A stretch of 64,000 nucleotides of DNA from positions 18,363,223 to 18,427,222 of the forward strand of contig NC_088301.1 of NCBI RefSeq assembly GCF_032854445.1. Reading direction: 5' to 3'. The DNA is from Liolophura sinensis. Its lineage: Eukaryota; Mollusca; Polyplacophora; Chitonida; Chitonidae. Below the pieces are notes generated by a model. The model saw only the letters and a list, made by a program, of their open reading frames with translations, was not told the origin of the DNA and ran no database searches. The translations under genes and the position numbers were made by a program. Below, piece after piece: positions 22,657 to 34,200 of the stretch (position 1 is the first letter of the stretch; each line of letters starts with the position of its first letter).

Positions 22657-23337
22657 TGTTCTGTGCAGGACTGCCGTCAGTTTCTAAATGTAGCTTGCCA
22701 CTGTTTACATATGCTAAGTTCAGGGAGTGCTGTCTGCCTCTACCTTAGAATGTTCCAGAATACGCTCAGTTCGGTGCCTGTTTGTTTACATCAAGTGTTC
22801 AAGAATTTTCTTATTCTAGACAATTCCACCAGGCTATATAAGACCTACGAAGGCAGCGGAGAAAACAGAGAGCAGAGAACGGAGAAAGGAGAGTTATTGA
22901 GAGCTTGGATGCCTTTGCTGTGTATTACTTTAGTGGGCCATTTGTGCTGTATCTTGTATACACAGTGCTTATTAGTACAGGGACCCAGTGTGTGGAGTTT
23001 TGTGTATTTCGTCATACACTCAGTTATACTGTGGATTTTCCCTATTGTGAATTTGCCTCTGAGCATTTTTGCCTGTGTGGTATATATATTGTGGAATATA
23101 TGCATCCGTTTGAACTTGACACCGTAAGTACTTTAGTATTTGTATAGATACTGCTATCCTTTCTTGTTCAACGTAAGTACTTTAGTATTTGTATAAGTCA
23201 TATTATCTGTTCTTGTTGAGCTACTAAATTGTTGTAAAATAAAATCTGCTGGTTTTGGTTACATTTTTGTGCGGCTAAACTGTCGTGTATTTCGAACAAG
23301 CCATCTCTTTATAATACAGGCAGTTTGGGTCGTAACA
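22657..23337 (+). repeat. LTR of retroelement A (left boundary approximate)
   Basis: Inferred from the sequence between a 'tgttctgtg' start and 'cgtaaca' just before a primer-binding site. It has a TATA box 'tatataag' at 22835-22842 and an AATAAA-like 'aaaataaaat' near 23236. Inside it, 'cgtaagtactttagtatttg' occurs twice, 48 bp apart (about 23123 and 23171). No second copy of this LTR is in the window, so the left edge is a guess based on LTR conventions (TG...CA). Confidence 0.55.
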
Positions 23338-23340
23338 AAT

Positions 23341-23357
23341 TGGGGGCTTGTCCGCGA
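23341..23357 (+). promoter_or_regulatory. primer-binding site of retroelement A
   Basis: 'tgggggcttgtccgcg' follows the LTR end 'cgtaaca'. It resembles the tRNA-Pro-type primer-binding sequence used by several retroelements, with a C-to-T change and decay at the 3' side. Confidence 0.7.
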
Positions 23358-23455
23358 AGTGAATTTGAATTGGAATTGAAAGGATTTTGTGTAAGTTGTG
23401 TCATTTTTCTAGTCTTTGACTTTGTAGTAAATTTTGCCAGCAGATTTTATTCATC

Positions 23456-23748
23456 ATGTCGGATTTCATGGAAGCGCCAGATTAGGATATTTTTGATGTG
23501 TTAAATAAGAATGATATATATGCTTTAAGCAAGTACCTGAATCTTAATATCAAAAGATCCTTACGTAAGAAAGATATGCAGTTTAGTATTGCTAAGCAGG
23601 AGTTTGATGAAAGTGCATTAGATGCGTACAGGCCTGAGGGCGATGATTCCACTGTAATAAAACTGAAGGAGTTAGAACTGAAGGAAAAGGAAAATGAACG
23701 AGTGTTCGAATTGGAGAAATTGAGACTTCAGAGCGAAATTAGAATTGT
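23456..23748 (+). pseudogene. gag start of retroelement A, truncated and with an early stop
   Basis: The conceptual product matches the start of the second element's gag in its spacing and in 'KKDMQ'/'KRDMQ' and 'FDESALDAY'/'FDSSALSDY' blocks, but is clearly diverged. Codon 10 is TAG (23483-23485). The frame then runs through a Glu/Lys-rich coiled-coil-like segment and stops at 23748, where LTR sequence of the second element begins. Gag would be the structural protein of the retrotransposon particle. Here it is non-functional. Confidence 0.8.
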
Positions 23749-24148
23749 TCTAAAGTGGATTATACCTCCGTGCCTGGATTTACCCTGCGTTGTGCTCTGC
23801 GGGTGTGACGTCATTCAAAGGCTTTACTGTTCCAGTTCTGTGTAACCTGTGTACTGTGTTCGCGTTCGCTAACCTAGCGAAGTACCTGACTGGGACAACT
23901 TGTGACTTGTGTGAATTGTGTGTTTATCCCATGGTCTTTACGTTGGATTTCCTGGAATACGTTCCTTGGGATGCAAAGGTGAACTGGAAACTTTTAAAGA
24001 CCGGTAATATTGATGTGTATGTTTTTTATGTTCTTGTTGTTGAACTGTCTGTAAAACTGTACGTCTCATTTTATATATAAAGCTTTGTTTACATTGTAAT
24101 ATTGAGTCACTGAGTCTGTTTTCTGTTGCTGTTTTCAATACCGTAACA
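23749..24148 (+). repeat. partial 5' LTR of retroelement B
   Basis: Positions 23749-24004 align without gaps to 28531-28786 with about 14 mismatches in 256 by eye (5-6 percent). The remaining 144 bases to 'cgtaaca' have no partner at the other end, because the 3' copy breaks off. The U3 side of this LTR is missing, replaced by element A sequence. Confidence 0.85.
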
Positions 24149-24153
24149 GAAAT

Positions 24154-24171
24154 TGGGGGCTTGTCCGGGGA
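24154..24171 (+). promoter_or_regulatory. primer-binding site of retroelement B
   Basis: 'tgggggcttgtccgggga' lies 5 bases after the LTR end. It agrees with the tRNA-Pro-type binding sequence except for one C-to-T change in the first 16 bases. The same site type occurs in element A. Confidence 0.8.
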
Positions 24172-24277
24172 ACTGATTGTTTCCCTTTTGTTTTGGACCG
24201 GATATTTGAAGTTAAACATATGTGAGAAGCGATTGCTTAATTTTAACGGTGAATGATTCAGTGGCTAAATATTTACA

Positions 24278-27200
24278 ATGGGAGATTTTGATCCTAAACA
24301 GTTTGTTAATGCGCCCGATCAGGATGTTTTTGAGAGTTTAAAGAAGGAAGACTTGGTTAAGTTAGGGACATTTTTAGGTTTGTCCGTAAAGTCTTCATGG
24401 AGGAAAAGAGATATGCAGTATACTTTGTTGAAACATTTAGTGGAGATAAGTAAGTTTGATAGTTCTGCATTATCTGATTATGAGTTCGAGGGTCAGTCTG
24501 ATGCCGAGCTTAAGTTTAAGCAGTTTGAGTTAAAGTTGAGATTGGAGAAAGAGGAAAAAGAGAAAGAGAGGGAACATGAGATAGAGTTAGAAAAGTTGAA
24601 AATGCAGAAAGAGAGAAAGAGAGGGAACATGAGATACAGTTAGAAAAGTTGAAAATGCAGAGAGAGGAAAGAGAGAGGGAAGTGCAGAGAGAGGAGAGAG
24701 AGAGGCAAGAAAGAGAGAGAAAGAGAATTGGAGTTTCAAATGAAAAAGTTAGAGCTTGAGAGAGATGAGAAACCGGGTCCTTCCGGTAGACAGGATTCAG
24801 GATTAGATGTGACCAAATACATTCGGTTAGTTCCATCCTTTCAGGAAAAAGAGGTGGATAAATATTTTCTGCATTTTGAGAAAATTGCAAATAGTTTGAA
24901 GTGGCCTAAAGAGTTCTGGACTATGTTATTACAGAGTGTGCTAATTGGAAAGGCCAGGGAAATTTACACTCAGTCAAGTGTAGAGAATGCTTCCAATTAT
25001 GACTATGTGAAAGAGGTAATTTGAAGGGTTATGAATTGGTGCCTGAAGCTTACCGCCAGAAATTTCGTAACTATGAAAAAGGTAGAGATCAGACATACGT
25101 TGAATTTGGTCGAGCTAAGGAGCAGTTGTTTGATCGCTGGTGTACAGCCAAGAAAATAGGCAAGGATTTTGAAAGTTTGCGTCAGCTTGTGCTGGTAGAA
25201 GAGTTCAAGCGTTGTATTCATAATGATGTAAAGGTGTTCGTTCATGTGCAGAAGGCGAGTACACTTGAAGAGGCAGCCAGTTTAGCTGATGATTGTTCCT
25301 TGACACATAAGGTTACATACACGGGTAAGCCATTTAATTCATTTACACGTAGAAATACCCAGTCACATGCAACAGGTAGAGGTAGCTCTACACAGAAGAG
25401 TTCTACACCAGGCCCCAATGGTTCAACAGCTCATGGTTCACGTAGTTCAGATTGGAATGGTAGTCCTCGAAATAGGGTCACTTGTAATTTTTGCAAGCGG
25501 GAAGGTCACGTGATGAGTGAATGTTACACGTTGAAAAGGAGACGGGAAGCTCAGAATGAGTCTAAGCCCACAGGTCTTTGTGTTACAATGCACAAAACAT
25601 TGCCGGAAGTTACATCAGCAGTTAAAAGCAGATCTGAGTTAGCTCATATGGGATTGGATAAGATTCCCAAATGCTCTATGGATAGCTTCGCTCCGTTTAT
25701 CAATTCTGGTTCAGTGTCGCTTAGAAGCGACATGTCTGGGGATACCCCTATAAAGATATTAAGGGATACTGGGGCATCTCAGTCTCTGTTGTTGATGAAT
25801 ACTCTGCCCTTTTCTGAAGAGTCATACTCTGGGGTTCGTGCCCTTATTAGAGGTGTAGAGTCTAGTGACTTTGTCAGTGTTCCCCTTCATGATATTTATT
25901 TGTCATCAGATTTGATATCTGGACCTGTCAGGGTAGACATTAAGCCTTCATTACCTTTTGAGGGTATTCATTTGTTGTTGGGAAATGACTTGGCACATGA
26001 TAAAGTTACTGTTGATCCCTTACTGGTTGATAAGCCTTCTCTGAATTCAGTCACAGAACCAGATGAAAGCGAGATAGCGGGTTTATATCCGTCCTGTGTT
26101 GTTACAAGAGCTATGTCTAGAAAAGTCAGTACAGACCAGGGTAGTACTGTTGATTTGAGTGAGACTTTTCTCAACAACATGTTGGATGGAGATTCTTCCA
26201 AATTAGACAGCCAGCAGGAAGTAGATACTAATTTTGTTAGTGGTGATCAGCCATTTTGTAGGACTGAGTTGATTGCTGAACAACACAGTGATCCAAGTAT
26301 TTCTTGCTTGTTTAATGATGCAGCTAAAGATGGTGAATCTTTACCTGACCCATGCTACTACTATGTCAAGTCTGGCATATTGATGCGGCAGTGGAGGCCT
26401 CCCGATGTTTCGTTGGAGGATGAATGGGCAGTTAAGCATCAGGTAGTTGTGCCCAAGTCTTATCGTAAAGACATACTGACCATAGCGCATGAAACGCCGT
26501 TAGCAGGTCATTTAGGTGTTAATAAGACCTATCATAAGATTCTCAGTCATTTTTATTGGCCAGGAATAAGGAAAGATGTTACTGAATTTTGCAGGTCTTG
26601 TCATGCATGTCAGTTAGTGGGGAAACCTAACCAGACAATCCCCAAGGCAGCCTTGAGGCCTATTCCTGCAATTGGTGAGCCATTCAGTAGAATCTTAATA
26701 GATTGTGTTGGTCCGCTACCTAAGACAAAGTCTGGAAATCAGTATATGTTAACCATAATGTGTACTTCAACTCGTTTCCCTGAGGCAATTCCACTAAGGA
26801 ATATTACTGCCAAGACTGTAATTAAGGCTTTAGTTAAGTTCTTCACCATGTTTGGTCTGCCTAAGTCAGTACAGTCAGACCAGGGTTCAAATTTCATGTC
26901 TGGTGTGTTCCAACAAGTTATGCATGAGCTACGTATTAGCCAGTATAAATCCTCAGCTTATCACCCACAAAGTCAAGGACCACTAGAGAGATCCCATCAG
27001 ACACTGAAAAGTTATGATAAGAACTTACTGCTTTGAGACAGGGAAAGATTGGGACGAGGGTGTACCTTTGTTAATGTTTGCTGTAAGAGAGTCTGTACAA
27101 GAGTCACTTAGATTTAGTCCATTTGAGCTTGTGTTTGGCCATACTGTGCGTGGTCCACTACAGTTGTTCAAGGAAAAGTTTGTGTCTGGTGATAGTGACA

Positions 27201-27834
27201 ATATTACCCTATTACAGTATGTGTCAAGTTTTCGTACTAAGCTCAACAGAGTATGTGAGTTAGCCAGAGAGAATCTTACAGCTTCTCAGAAGAGTATGAA
27301 AACTAAGTATGACAAAGAGACAGTAAGACGCAGATTTGAAGTTGGTCAGAAGGTATTGGCCTTACTTCCAGTTAGTGGTAAGCCACTTGAGGCTCGTTAT
27401 TTTGGACCTTATGTAGTAGACAAGAGTAATCTTAATTATATTATTTTCACTCCTGATCGGCGCAAATCTAGACAACTTTGTCACATTAACATGTTAAAGC
27501 CATATGTAGACAGAGATAGCACTGATCTCAATGTTGTACATCCTAGTGGAGTTGCTATCTCTTGTTTTCCAGTGCCAAGTTGTAAGAGAGAGTTAAAGCG
27601 TTTTTGGGCATCGCAGGTTATTATCGTAAGTTCTGTAGGAACTTTTCATTTGTTAGTGAGCCACTAACTCAGCTGGTAAAGAAAGGTGCTAAATTCTTGT
27701 GGTCCATTGAGTGTCAGAGATCTTTTGATAGATTAAAGGCCATGCTAAGCAGCGGCCCCATACTGGTAGCACCTGATTTTAATTTACCATTTAAGTTAAG
27801 TGTTGATGCTAGTGATTGTTTGTCACATGTCTAG
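24278..27834 (+). pseudogene. frameshifted gag-pol of a Gmr1-type Ty3/gypsy retrotransposon (order gag-PR-IN-RT remnant)
   Basis: Gag starts at ATG 24278. A purine-rich, Glu/Lys/Arg-rich stretch (24530-24730) carries a frameshift, and a second shift is at 25021, where a T run seems one base short. After a capsid-like region comes a CCHC zinc knuckle (25483-25525), then an aspartic protease site DTGAS (Asp at 25765). Integrase follows directly: His/Cys zinc region about 26488-26612, catalytic Asp 26701, Asp 26878 and Glu 26986 (D..D-35-E), a frameshift near 27010, and a GPY-type C-terminal module (27391-27510). Only then comes a piece of reverse transcriptase thumb and connection plus the start of RNase H (about 27560-27834, 'GYYRKFCRNFS', 'KLSVDAS'), itself shifted at 27606. 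The RT fingers, palm and YxDD and most of RNase H are missing. In ordinary Ty3/gypsy elements RT precedes IN. The reverse order is known from Gmr1-like elements. Confidence 0.9.
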
Positions 27835-27938
27835 TTGGTTTTCTGCAGCTTTGTTTTTATAGACTGTGGTAAACGTTATCATTATTATTCATGATTATGA
27901 ATATGTTAAAGAGAGTTTTATGCAAAACTTTCTTTCCC

Positions 27939-27951
27939 TGAAGGGTGGGGG
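27939..27951 (+). promoter_or_regulatory. polypurine tract of retroelement B
   Basis: 'gaagggtgggggt'-like purine run just before the 3' LTR start 'tgttatgta', in the place where plus-strand priming occurs in LTR elements. Confidence 0.6.
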
Positions 27952-28789
27952 TGTTATGTATGACTATTTAACGTCTTCATGTACTGTTAGTCTGCGGACC
28001 TTTGTGAAAGCATAACAGGCCCTGTTATATTTGTACAGCGCGGACCTGGTTGAAAGCACCTTGTTCAATGCTTTGTTTATTTAACTGGCTGTTCATTGGC
28101 TGTTAATTCTGTGTCTAAAAATAGTTGAATCCACCTGGAGCGTATATAAGCCGTGTTTTCTGTGCAGAGAGGAGGTATTTTTGCTGCATCCACTGGGAGC
28201 CAGGAGAGTGTGCGACGCTCTCGTATCGAGTCCATTATATTTATATGAGCTGGTGACGCCAGTTTCGTTTGGGAGGACAGTAGTACTGATGTCTGGTTTA
28301 TGTGAATTTCTGCGGAAGTCACGTTTATTGGTGTTCGGATCTTTATTAGGATTATACAGTGTTGACTGTGTAATTTGTTTAACACGCTGACCTCACCTGA
28401 CCGACAAGGTCGTCAAGGACTCTAAACTGAAGTTTTCAGTTTTGCAAAGGACGTTCGTTCTGCCACAAGGTGACATTACTCTACGTCTCTGAACGGCTCG
28501 TTTGTGAGCTTCTGCGGGAGCTGTGACTGATCTGAAGTGGATTATACCTCCATGCCTGCATTTACCCTGTGTTGTGCTCTGCGGGTGTGACGTCATTCAA
28601 AGGCTTGACTGTTCCAGTTCTGTGTAACCTGTGTACTGTGTTCGTGTTCGCTAACCTAGCGAAGTACCTGTCCAGGACAATTTTTGACTTGTGTGAATTG
28701 TGTGTTTATCCCATGGTCTTTACATTGGATTTCCTGGAATACATTCCTTGGGATGCAAAGGTGAACTGGAAACTTGTAAAGACCGGCGT
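27952..28789 (+). repeat. 3' LTR of retroelement B, 3' end missing
   Basis: Starts 'tgttatgtatgac', has a TATA box 'tatataag' at 28142-28149, and shares 28531-28786 with the partial 5' LTR. The match ends abruptly after 'aagaccgg' at 28786, and the last 144 bases of the LTR are absent. With the missing end the LTR would be about 980 bp. Confidence 0.8.
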
Positions 28790-29525
28790 CTTATCCGTTC
28801 TTGTCCAAGGAGATGCCGTGCAGTGATTGCAGCTCGTGGTGGTCATACGAGATACTGAGGAAGACGCCCCCAGGTGGGCAACTGGTGTCTGTCAGATGAC
28901 TTTTGAAAAGACAGTTTTAAACATAACCATCTTGATTATTATTCTGCCAAGTTTCTGACTTCTGTCTTCAATAAGAAAAAAGTTGTGCCCTCCTAAAACT
29001 AAATATTAAAATCTCTAAAATACTAGGGTTGCGTTTCTTTTTTGACAGAGTTTATTTTCTAAGGTTTCAGCTGAATCCATTGAAGTCGCATTAATAGTTT
29101 TCTTTCAACATGTACGCAGTCCTATTCGTATACTTATTGGACATTGAAGGTAAAGTAGAAATGCTACAGAAATAGAGCAACACTCGAGTTTTGCACCAGA
29201 CCTTCGGGTACACGGGTTACCTTTACTGGTTCATTAATCAACGGGTCCAAAAAACAGCCTGGATTGTCCAGGTAAACAATCTTTTTTTAATATCAAATAT
29301 GAAACTGACACATTTTAACAGCTTAAAACAAATATCACATTTATTTCGACTAGAGCTTAGCTTTCGGAAGTACTGTTGAGTACTCTAGAACTCATTCACC
29401 TCGTGTTGTCCTCATCTTCCGTTAATCCTCAGGTAATAATAACTTCATATCACCTAGTTGCTTATGAGTTATGCGGAGTATTACGTCACAATTAACACTA
29501 CTGTAAATACAATGTTTACGAAATG
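28790..29525. other. spacer between the retroelement and the EGF/F5-8C gene
   Basis: No gene or repeat recognised. It begins at the broken end of the 3' LTR. Confidence 0.4.
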
Positions 29526-29732
29526 AATCGACCAGCATTATGGTGGGAGAAAACCAGGCAGAGCCCAGGGGAAACCCACGACCATCTGCAGGTTGCAGGC
29601 AGACCTTCCTATGTACGGCCGGAGAGGAAGCCAGCATGAGCTAGACTTGATCTCACAGCGATCGCATTGGTGAGAAGCTCCCGGGTCATTACACTGCGCA
29701 AGTGCGCTAACCCACTGAGCCACGCAGGCCCC
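29526..29732 (-). mobile_element. SINE copy, near full length but without tail
   Basis: On the minus strand: 'ggggcctgcgtggctcagtg', 'cgcagtgtaatgacccggga', B-box-like 'gagatcaagtct', 'ctggcttcctctccggccgt', 'ccaccataatgctgg'. It then breaks off, so the 'gaaatattcttgag' tail is missing. A minus-strand open frame over it is an artefact. Confidence 0.9.
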
Positions 29733-31115
29733 AGTTTGAAACATCCTCGTGTGCATTAAAAACCAAAAAGATATACAGAATAAAAAGAGCAATTATAGAC
29801 AAAATGTTTCGGACATGTAACTTTTAAATAATGATGGAACAAATGCAATTAAATAACAATTATGTTGTTAGCAAGTGGGAAATGCTCTTGATTTGGAAAG
29901 AGCTGCTAAATCTAGCAAATTGTAATTCAGTCACGTGACTCAGTTCAAATGATAACTAAGGAAGTCTGTATACTCCCAAGTCGATGCGCTGGTTATTGTT
30001 TCTTTACTTATGGAGCTGTGGCCTTGACTTCGCAGTGACTACGTTAATTAACTCTACTATAAAGGATTTCTGACAGGACAAGACAGAAATACGTCTTTTA
30101 AAATTGCTAAAATATGACAAAATTGATAACATTATAAGGTATATGTTTTACGTATGAAGACAATGGTTAACCAAAACTTTGACAGCTCAAAGTGAAACAC
30201 ACATGCATCTTTAGGTTAAAATATTGTTCTGCTTAACGTTGATCATACAGCAAATGAAAAACACAGTGTTTTGTTTTAAAGGAAAAATTGCCGTTTTTGA
30301 TCGAGAGTGCACTTTCTGTGGATTATTACTAAACGACCATTTCTTTTATGCCATATAACTTCTCTGAGTGCGAAGACCAAGTTTTATGCTTCTGATTCTA
30401 AAATTTGAACAGAATTGTGCTGGGATTTTGATTTCTGAACTTTCTCGTCGTACCTCTCTGGAGTCGATTCTCTGCCTTACTGACCAAAGCCTCAGTAAAG
30501 TTGTTGTATTCTGTTATAATTTTTACATTGTTTGCGTCTCTCAGCCATCAATAAAAGTGTAACCATTTACCTGCTGCACTGTGGTCGCTACTCTAGTTTT
30601 ACTTAAGCCTTAAAGTTTTTTATATTGCAATTGCTTTAAGTATTTTATGTTGTAATTATTGGTACGGAGCGTTCATTGCCGTTGGCGCCTAATTTACATC
30701 AATTTCTAGGCCTGGATACCTTTTATTTTGCCAAATTGTATTTGCCGTAAGGTAATTTTACAAAACTTAAATCTATAACTAACGCAAGGCAAATGAAAAA
30801 AACTTGCTGAAGAGAGAATATAGTCCGAGAAATTTAAGTCAAAATGGACGTAGTATCAAGATGAAATTAAGATGAAGCAAATTGCCTGTTAGGTCATACA
30901 GCCATATACAAGTTCCAAGGAGGTCGTTGGATGGGGCGTAAATGTACTTTGTACAGGACTCTCTAGACAATGTTTTGTACAAGTATTTACACATACATAA
31001 ACAGTTTCTTTCGTTGTTAGCAAAGGACTAATACGAACTGAGATAAAAACTTCTGCGCATTGTTTCACCTGTAGTTTTGACTTGTAACCGAAGTTCTGCC
31101 CTGTATAAAACTTAC
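29733..31115. other. non-coding stretch 3' of the last recognised EGF exon
   Basis: The missing 3' exons of the minus-strand gene (transmembrane, cytoplasmic or terminal part) should lie here or beyond, but I could not find a splice-flanked phase-1 exon. Around 30540-30890 the sequence resembles 33345-33650, showing that the intron DNA was duplicated with the exons. Confidence 0.4.
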
Positions 31116-31265
31116 CTGTGTCACATTTCTCACCAACATATTCCGGTATGCACCTGGGTATTCTCTGTGGACAGTGCCCGGATATTGTGTTACATACAGT
31201 CGGTCCCTCAGCACAGTTCTCACATCTCTTCTCACAGTCTGGTCCATACGTCCCTGGGGCATATA
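31116..31265 (-). CDS. EGF-like exon (most 3' recognised), first cysteine replaced
   Basis: 150 bp, acceptor 'tgtatcag|', donor 'acacag|gtaagt', phase 1-1. It encodes 'YAPGTYGPDCEKRCENC' and ends 'YVGEKCDT'. The sister exons have Cys where this one has Tyr (TAT for TGT), which would leave its disulphide partner unpaired. Reading on into the intron stays open for about 70 codons, so an alternative retained-intron end is possible. Confidence 0.82.
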
Positions 31266-34200
31266 CTGATACATACATCAACAACTGATAAAATAGGCCT
31301 ACACATAGGCCATTTTCGATACGACCTCGACACTGGGGAACGTTGAAACTACCAAACCCAATAAACAGAAAACGACTCTCAGAAAAAGGATCACAGCAAA
31401 GTTTGTCTCATCATTTTTCCCTCACCAACTGGAAGACAATGCATTTTATAATTGAATAACGTATCTAATACATAAATGATTCTGTTTTCTTAATGACTCC
31501 AGCTCATCCATCTCGTGCATCCATAACAGTTTTATTTAGAATATGTTGTATAGCAGCCTAGGAATGTTTCTGCACCTGTATATTTGATTATTAACTTCTT
31601 TCACACGTTTGCGCGATTAAAGAAAAACATGTTTAGATATCAAAGGAATACTTTCTTAAAACTGTACTGTGTTCGAGGGGCCCATGTACACAGTATTGTG
31701 CGAAAAGTGCACGTGCACATAATTTTGTGTACCAGCAATATACAACTTGTCCAATGTTAAATGTACACATAGTATGTACAACTGATACACTTTTCATTGT
31801 GCAATATATTTAGAGAGTACTGCAATGTTTTAGAGAGTGCTTCCTTGTATTATACTACCAGCAAATAGGAAAATAAATTTCTAGTGTGCGTGTATTGTCC
31901 TGTAGTCAATTTCTACCTGTCGCTGGATTTCCCAAACATACAGTTATAACATTAAACCAGAAAGCCATATCCAAATTCCAGGAAGGTTCTTGAAGAGAGG
32001 GGATAAGTACTTTCTAGAAGAATCTCCTAACATTTGTTTGTACATGTACAGGTACACACCTTTACAAGAACATGTATGTGAAAAGTTTTAATTCCCTATG
32101 ACCCAACGGCGTTTCACCTGTACTTTTGATTGCTTATGATTTCCCGTCAACGTTATTCCCTGTATAACACTTACCCGTGTCACATTTCAGACCAGAGTAT
32201 CCCGCCATGCACTTGGGTGTCCTTAGGGGACAGTGCCCGGTTGTTGAATTACAGACAGACGGTCCCTCAGTACAGTTCCCACATCTCTTCTCACAGCCTG
32301 GTCCATACCTCCCGGGGGCACATACTGATACATACATAGTCAATAACTCATACCATATGCCTGTAAATGGGCATTTTGAGATATGACTGTGACACATATC
32401 TAGTGCAATTTAGATAGAAATTTACCAAACAAGGTGAACAGGAAACGACGCTCAGGAAAAGTGATTCTGTAATCATTTGTTTGTACATGTACAGGCATGC
32501 CTTTACAAGAACATGTATGTGAACAGTTTTAATTCCCTAAGACCCAACGGCGTTTCACAAATACTTTTCATTGCTTATGATTTCTCGTCAACATTAATTC
32601 CCTGTATAACACTTACCCGTGTCACATTTCAGACCAGAGTATCCCGCCATGCACTTGGTCGTCCTCAGGGGACAGTGCCCGGATGTTGAATTACAGACAG
32701 ACGGTCCCTCAGTACAGTTCCCACATTTCTTCTCACAGTCTGGTCCATACCTCCCGGGGGCACATACTGATACGTACATAGTCAATAACTCATACAATAG
32801 GCATACAAATAGGCATTTTGCGATATGACGGCGACACTTATCTATGTAATATAGATAGAAATTTACCAAACACACCGAACAAGAAACGACACCCAAGAAA
32901 AGTGATTCGCCCAAGCATCACAGCGGCAACAATATATTTTGTATTTATTTCCCATGCAGTAATTAGAAGACAATACTAGAATCTTTAATATTTGAATAAT
33001 GTATCTAATACGCGTAGACCTTTATGTTTTAATCCCCCCAGCTCATATATCTTTTGCATACATAACTGTTTTGCAGTAGAAGCGAAATCTGTTTCTTTAC
33101 ACATCAAAGCGCTATTATCACAGCCAGCTTATTTTATGTTTCTTTCTTTGTGTCCTTTGCCATTTGTCACTATGAGGTGGCATTATTAATACATGTATTG
33201 ATATTTTCCCATTTTTTATTCCCTGCACTTCTGATGAAGTTCGTAGAAGGCTTGCAAACATTTAGTATATGCAAAATAGAGATAGAGTCATGAGAAACCA
33301 AAGGAGACTATATGATTTCAAAGTGTTTTATATCCATTGCCTCTCTCAGGCATCAATGAAAATTTTTGACTGTATATTGTATGAACGCGTCCGAGTTTCA
33401 TACTTCCCTGTTTCTTTTGTTGGTGTATTAAACACTGCTTTTGAAATTGGTCTTGTCATTATGGCCATGGTACGTCCATTACGGCCAATGATTGGTATGC
33501 GTCTGTTTCGAGTCCTAGATTGGTGGAATTTTTTTTAAATTTCCACAGCCTTTGTCGTGAGGTAAATTCCCGAATCTTAAATATATAACTGACGCAAGAC
33601 AAGTGAAGAGAGAATATAACCTTTGAATTTTAAATCAAAATGGGCATACAAGTAATGTTAAAGATACTGAATGTTAAAATGAAGAAGAAAGAAATACATG
33701 CTACGTGATAAGAAATATTGTTGTGGACTTAACTGTCCGTCGTTCCTGCTGGACTAAGGCACATCAAAAACAAGTGTTGAATGTCTGTTAAAGACACCGT
33801 CACATAATCACGGTATAATTCCTAAGACAATTCCTCAAATACCAAAATCAGGGATTTTGGGAAAGGGATATATATTATCCTAAGAATTTGACGGCATAAA
33901 GGAAGCCGATGATAAGCAACGAATAGGTACCTATGTGGTTCAGATGGTTAGCGCGCTAGCGTAGCGTAATGACCCAGGAGCCTCTAACCAATGTGGTCAC
34001 TGTGCGTTCAAGTCCAGCTTATGGCATAACACACCAATCAAATGTGACAGGTCAGGTAAAATTTTTGTGATTGTATGTACATGTAAATAGCGGTTTGCTA
34101 ATGCAAGGGAGAGCACTCCACATATGTGCGCTACCGTTCTTAAGTTGTCCCCCTTTTCTTGTGGCTGTGTATTGTAGTTTTGGTGATCGTTTGTGTTGGA

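Noticed and set aside
23790-24080. 96-codon open frame in the LTR region, and the similar one at 28569
   Set aside because: Both lie in the duplicated LTR sequence. They are open by chance and differ by stops and substitutions.
24516-24890. 124-codon Ser/Leu/Cys-rich minus-strand open frame
   Set aside because: It is the complement of the purine-rich gag coiled-coil tract, without independent support.
29538-29792. 84-codon minus-strand open frame
   Set aside because: It is the SINE head and body read on the minus strand, and similar frames occur in other SINE copies.
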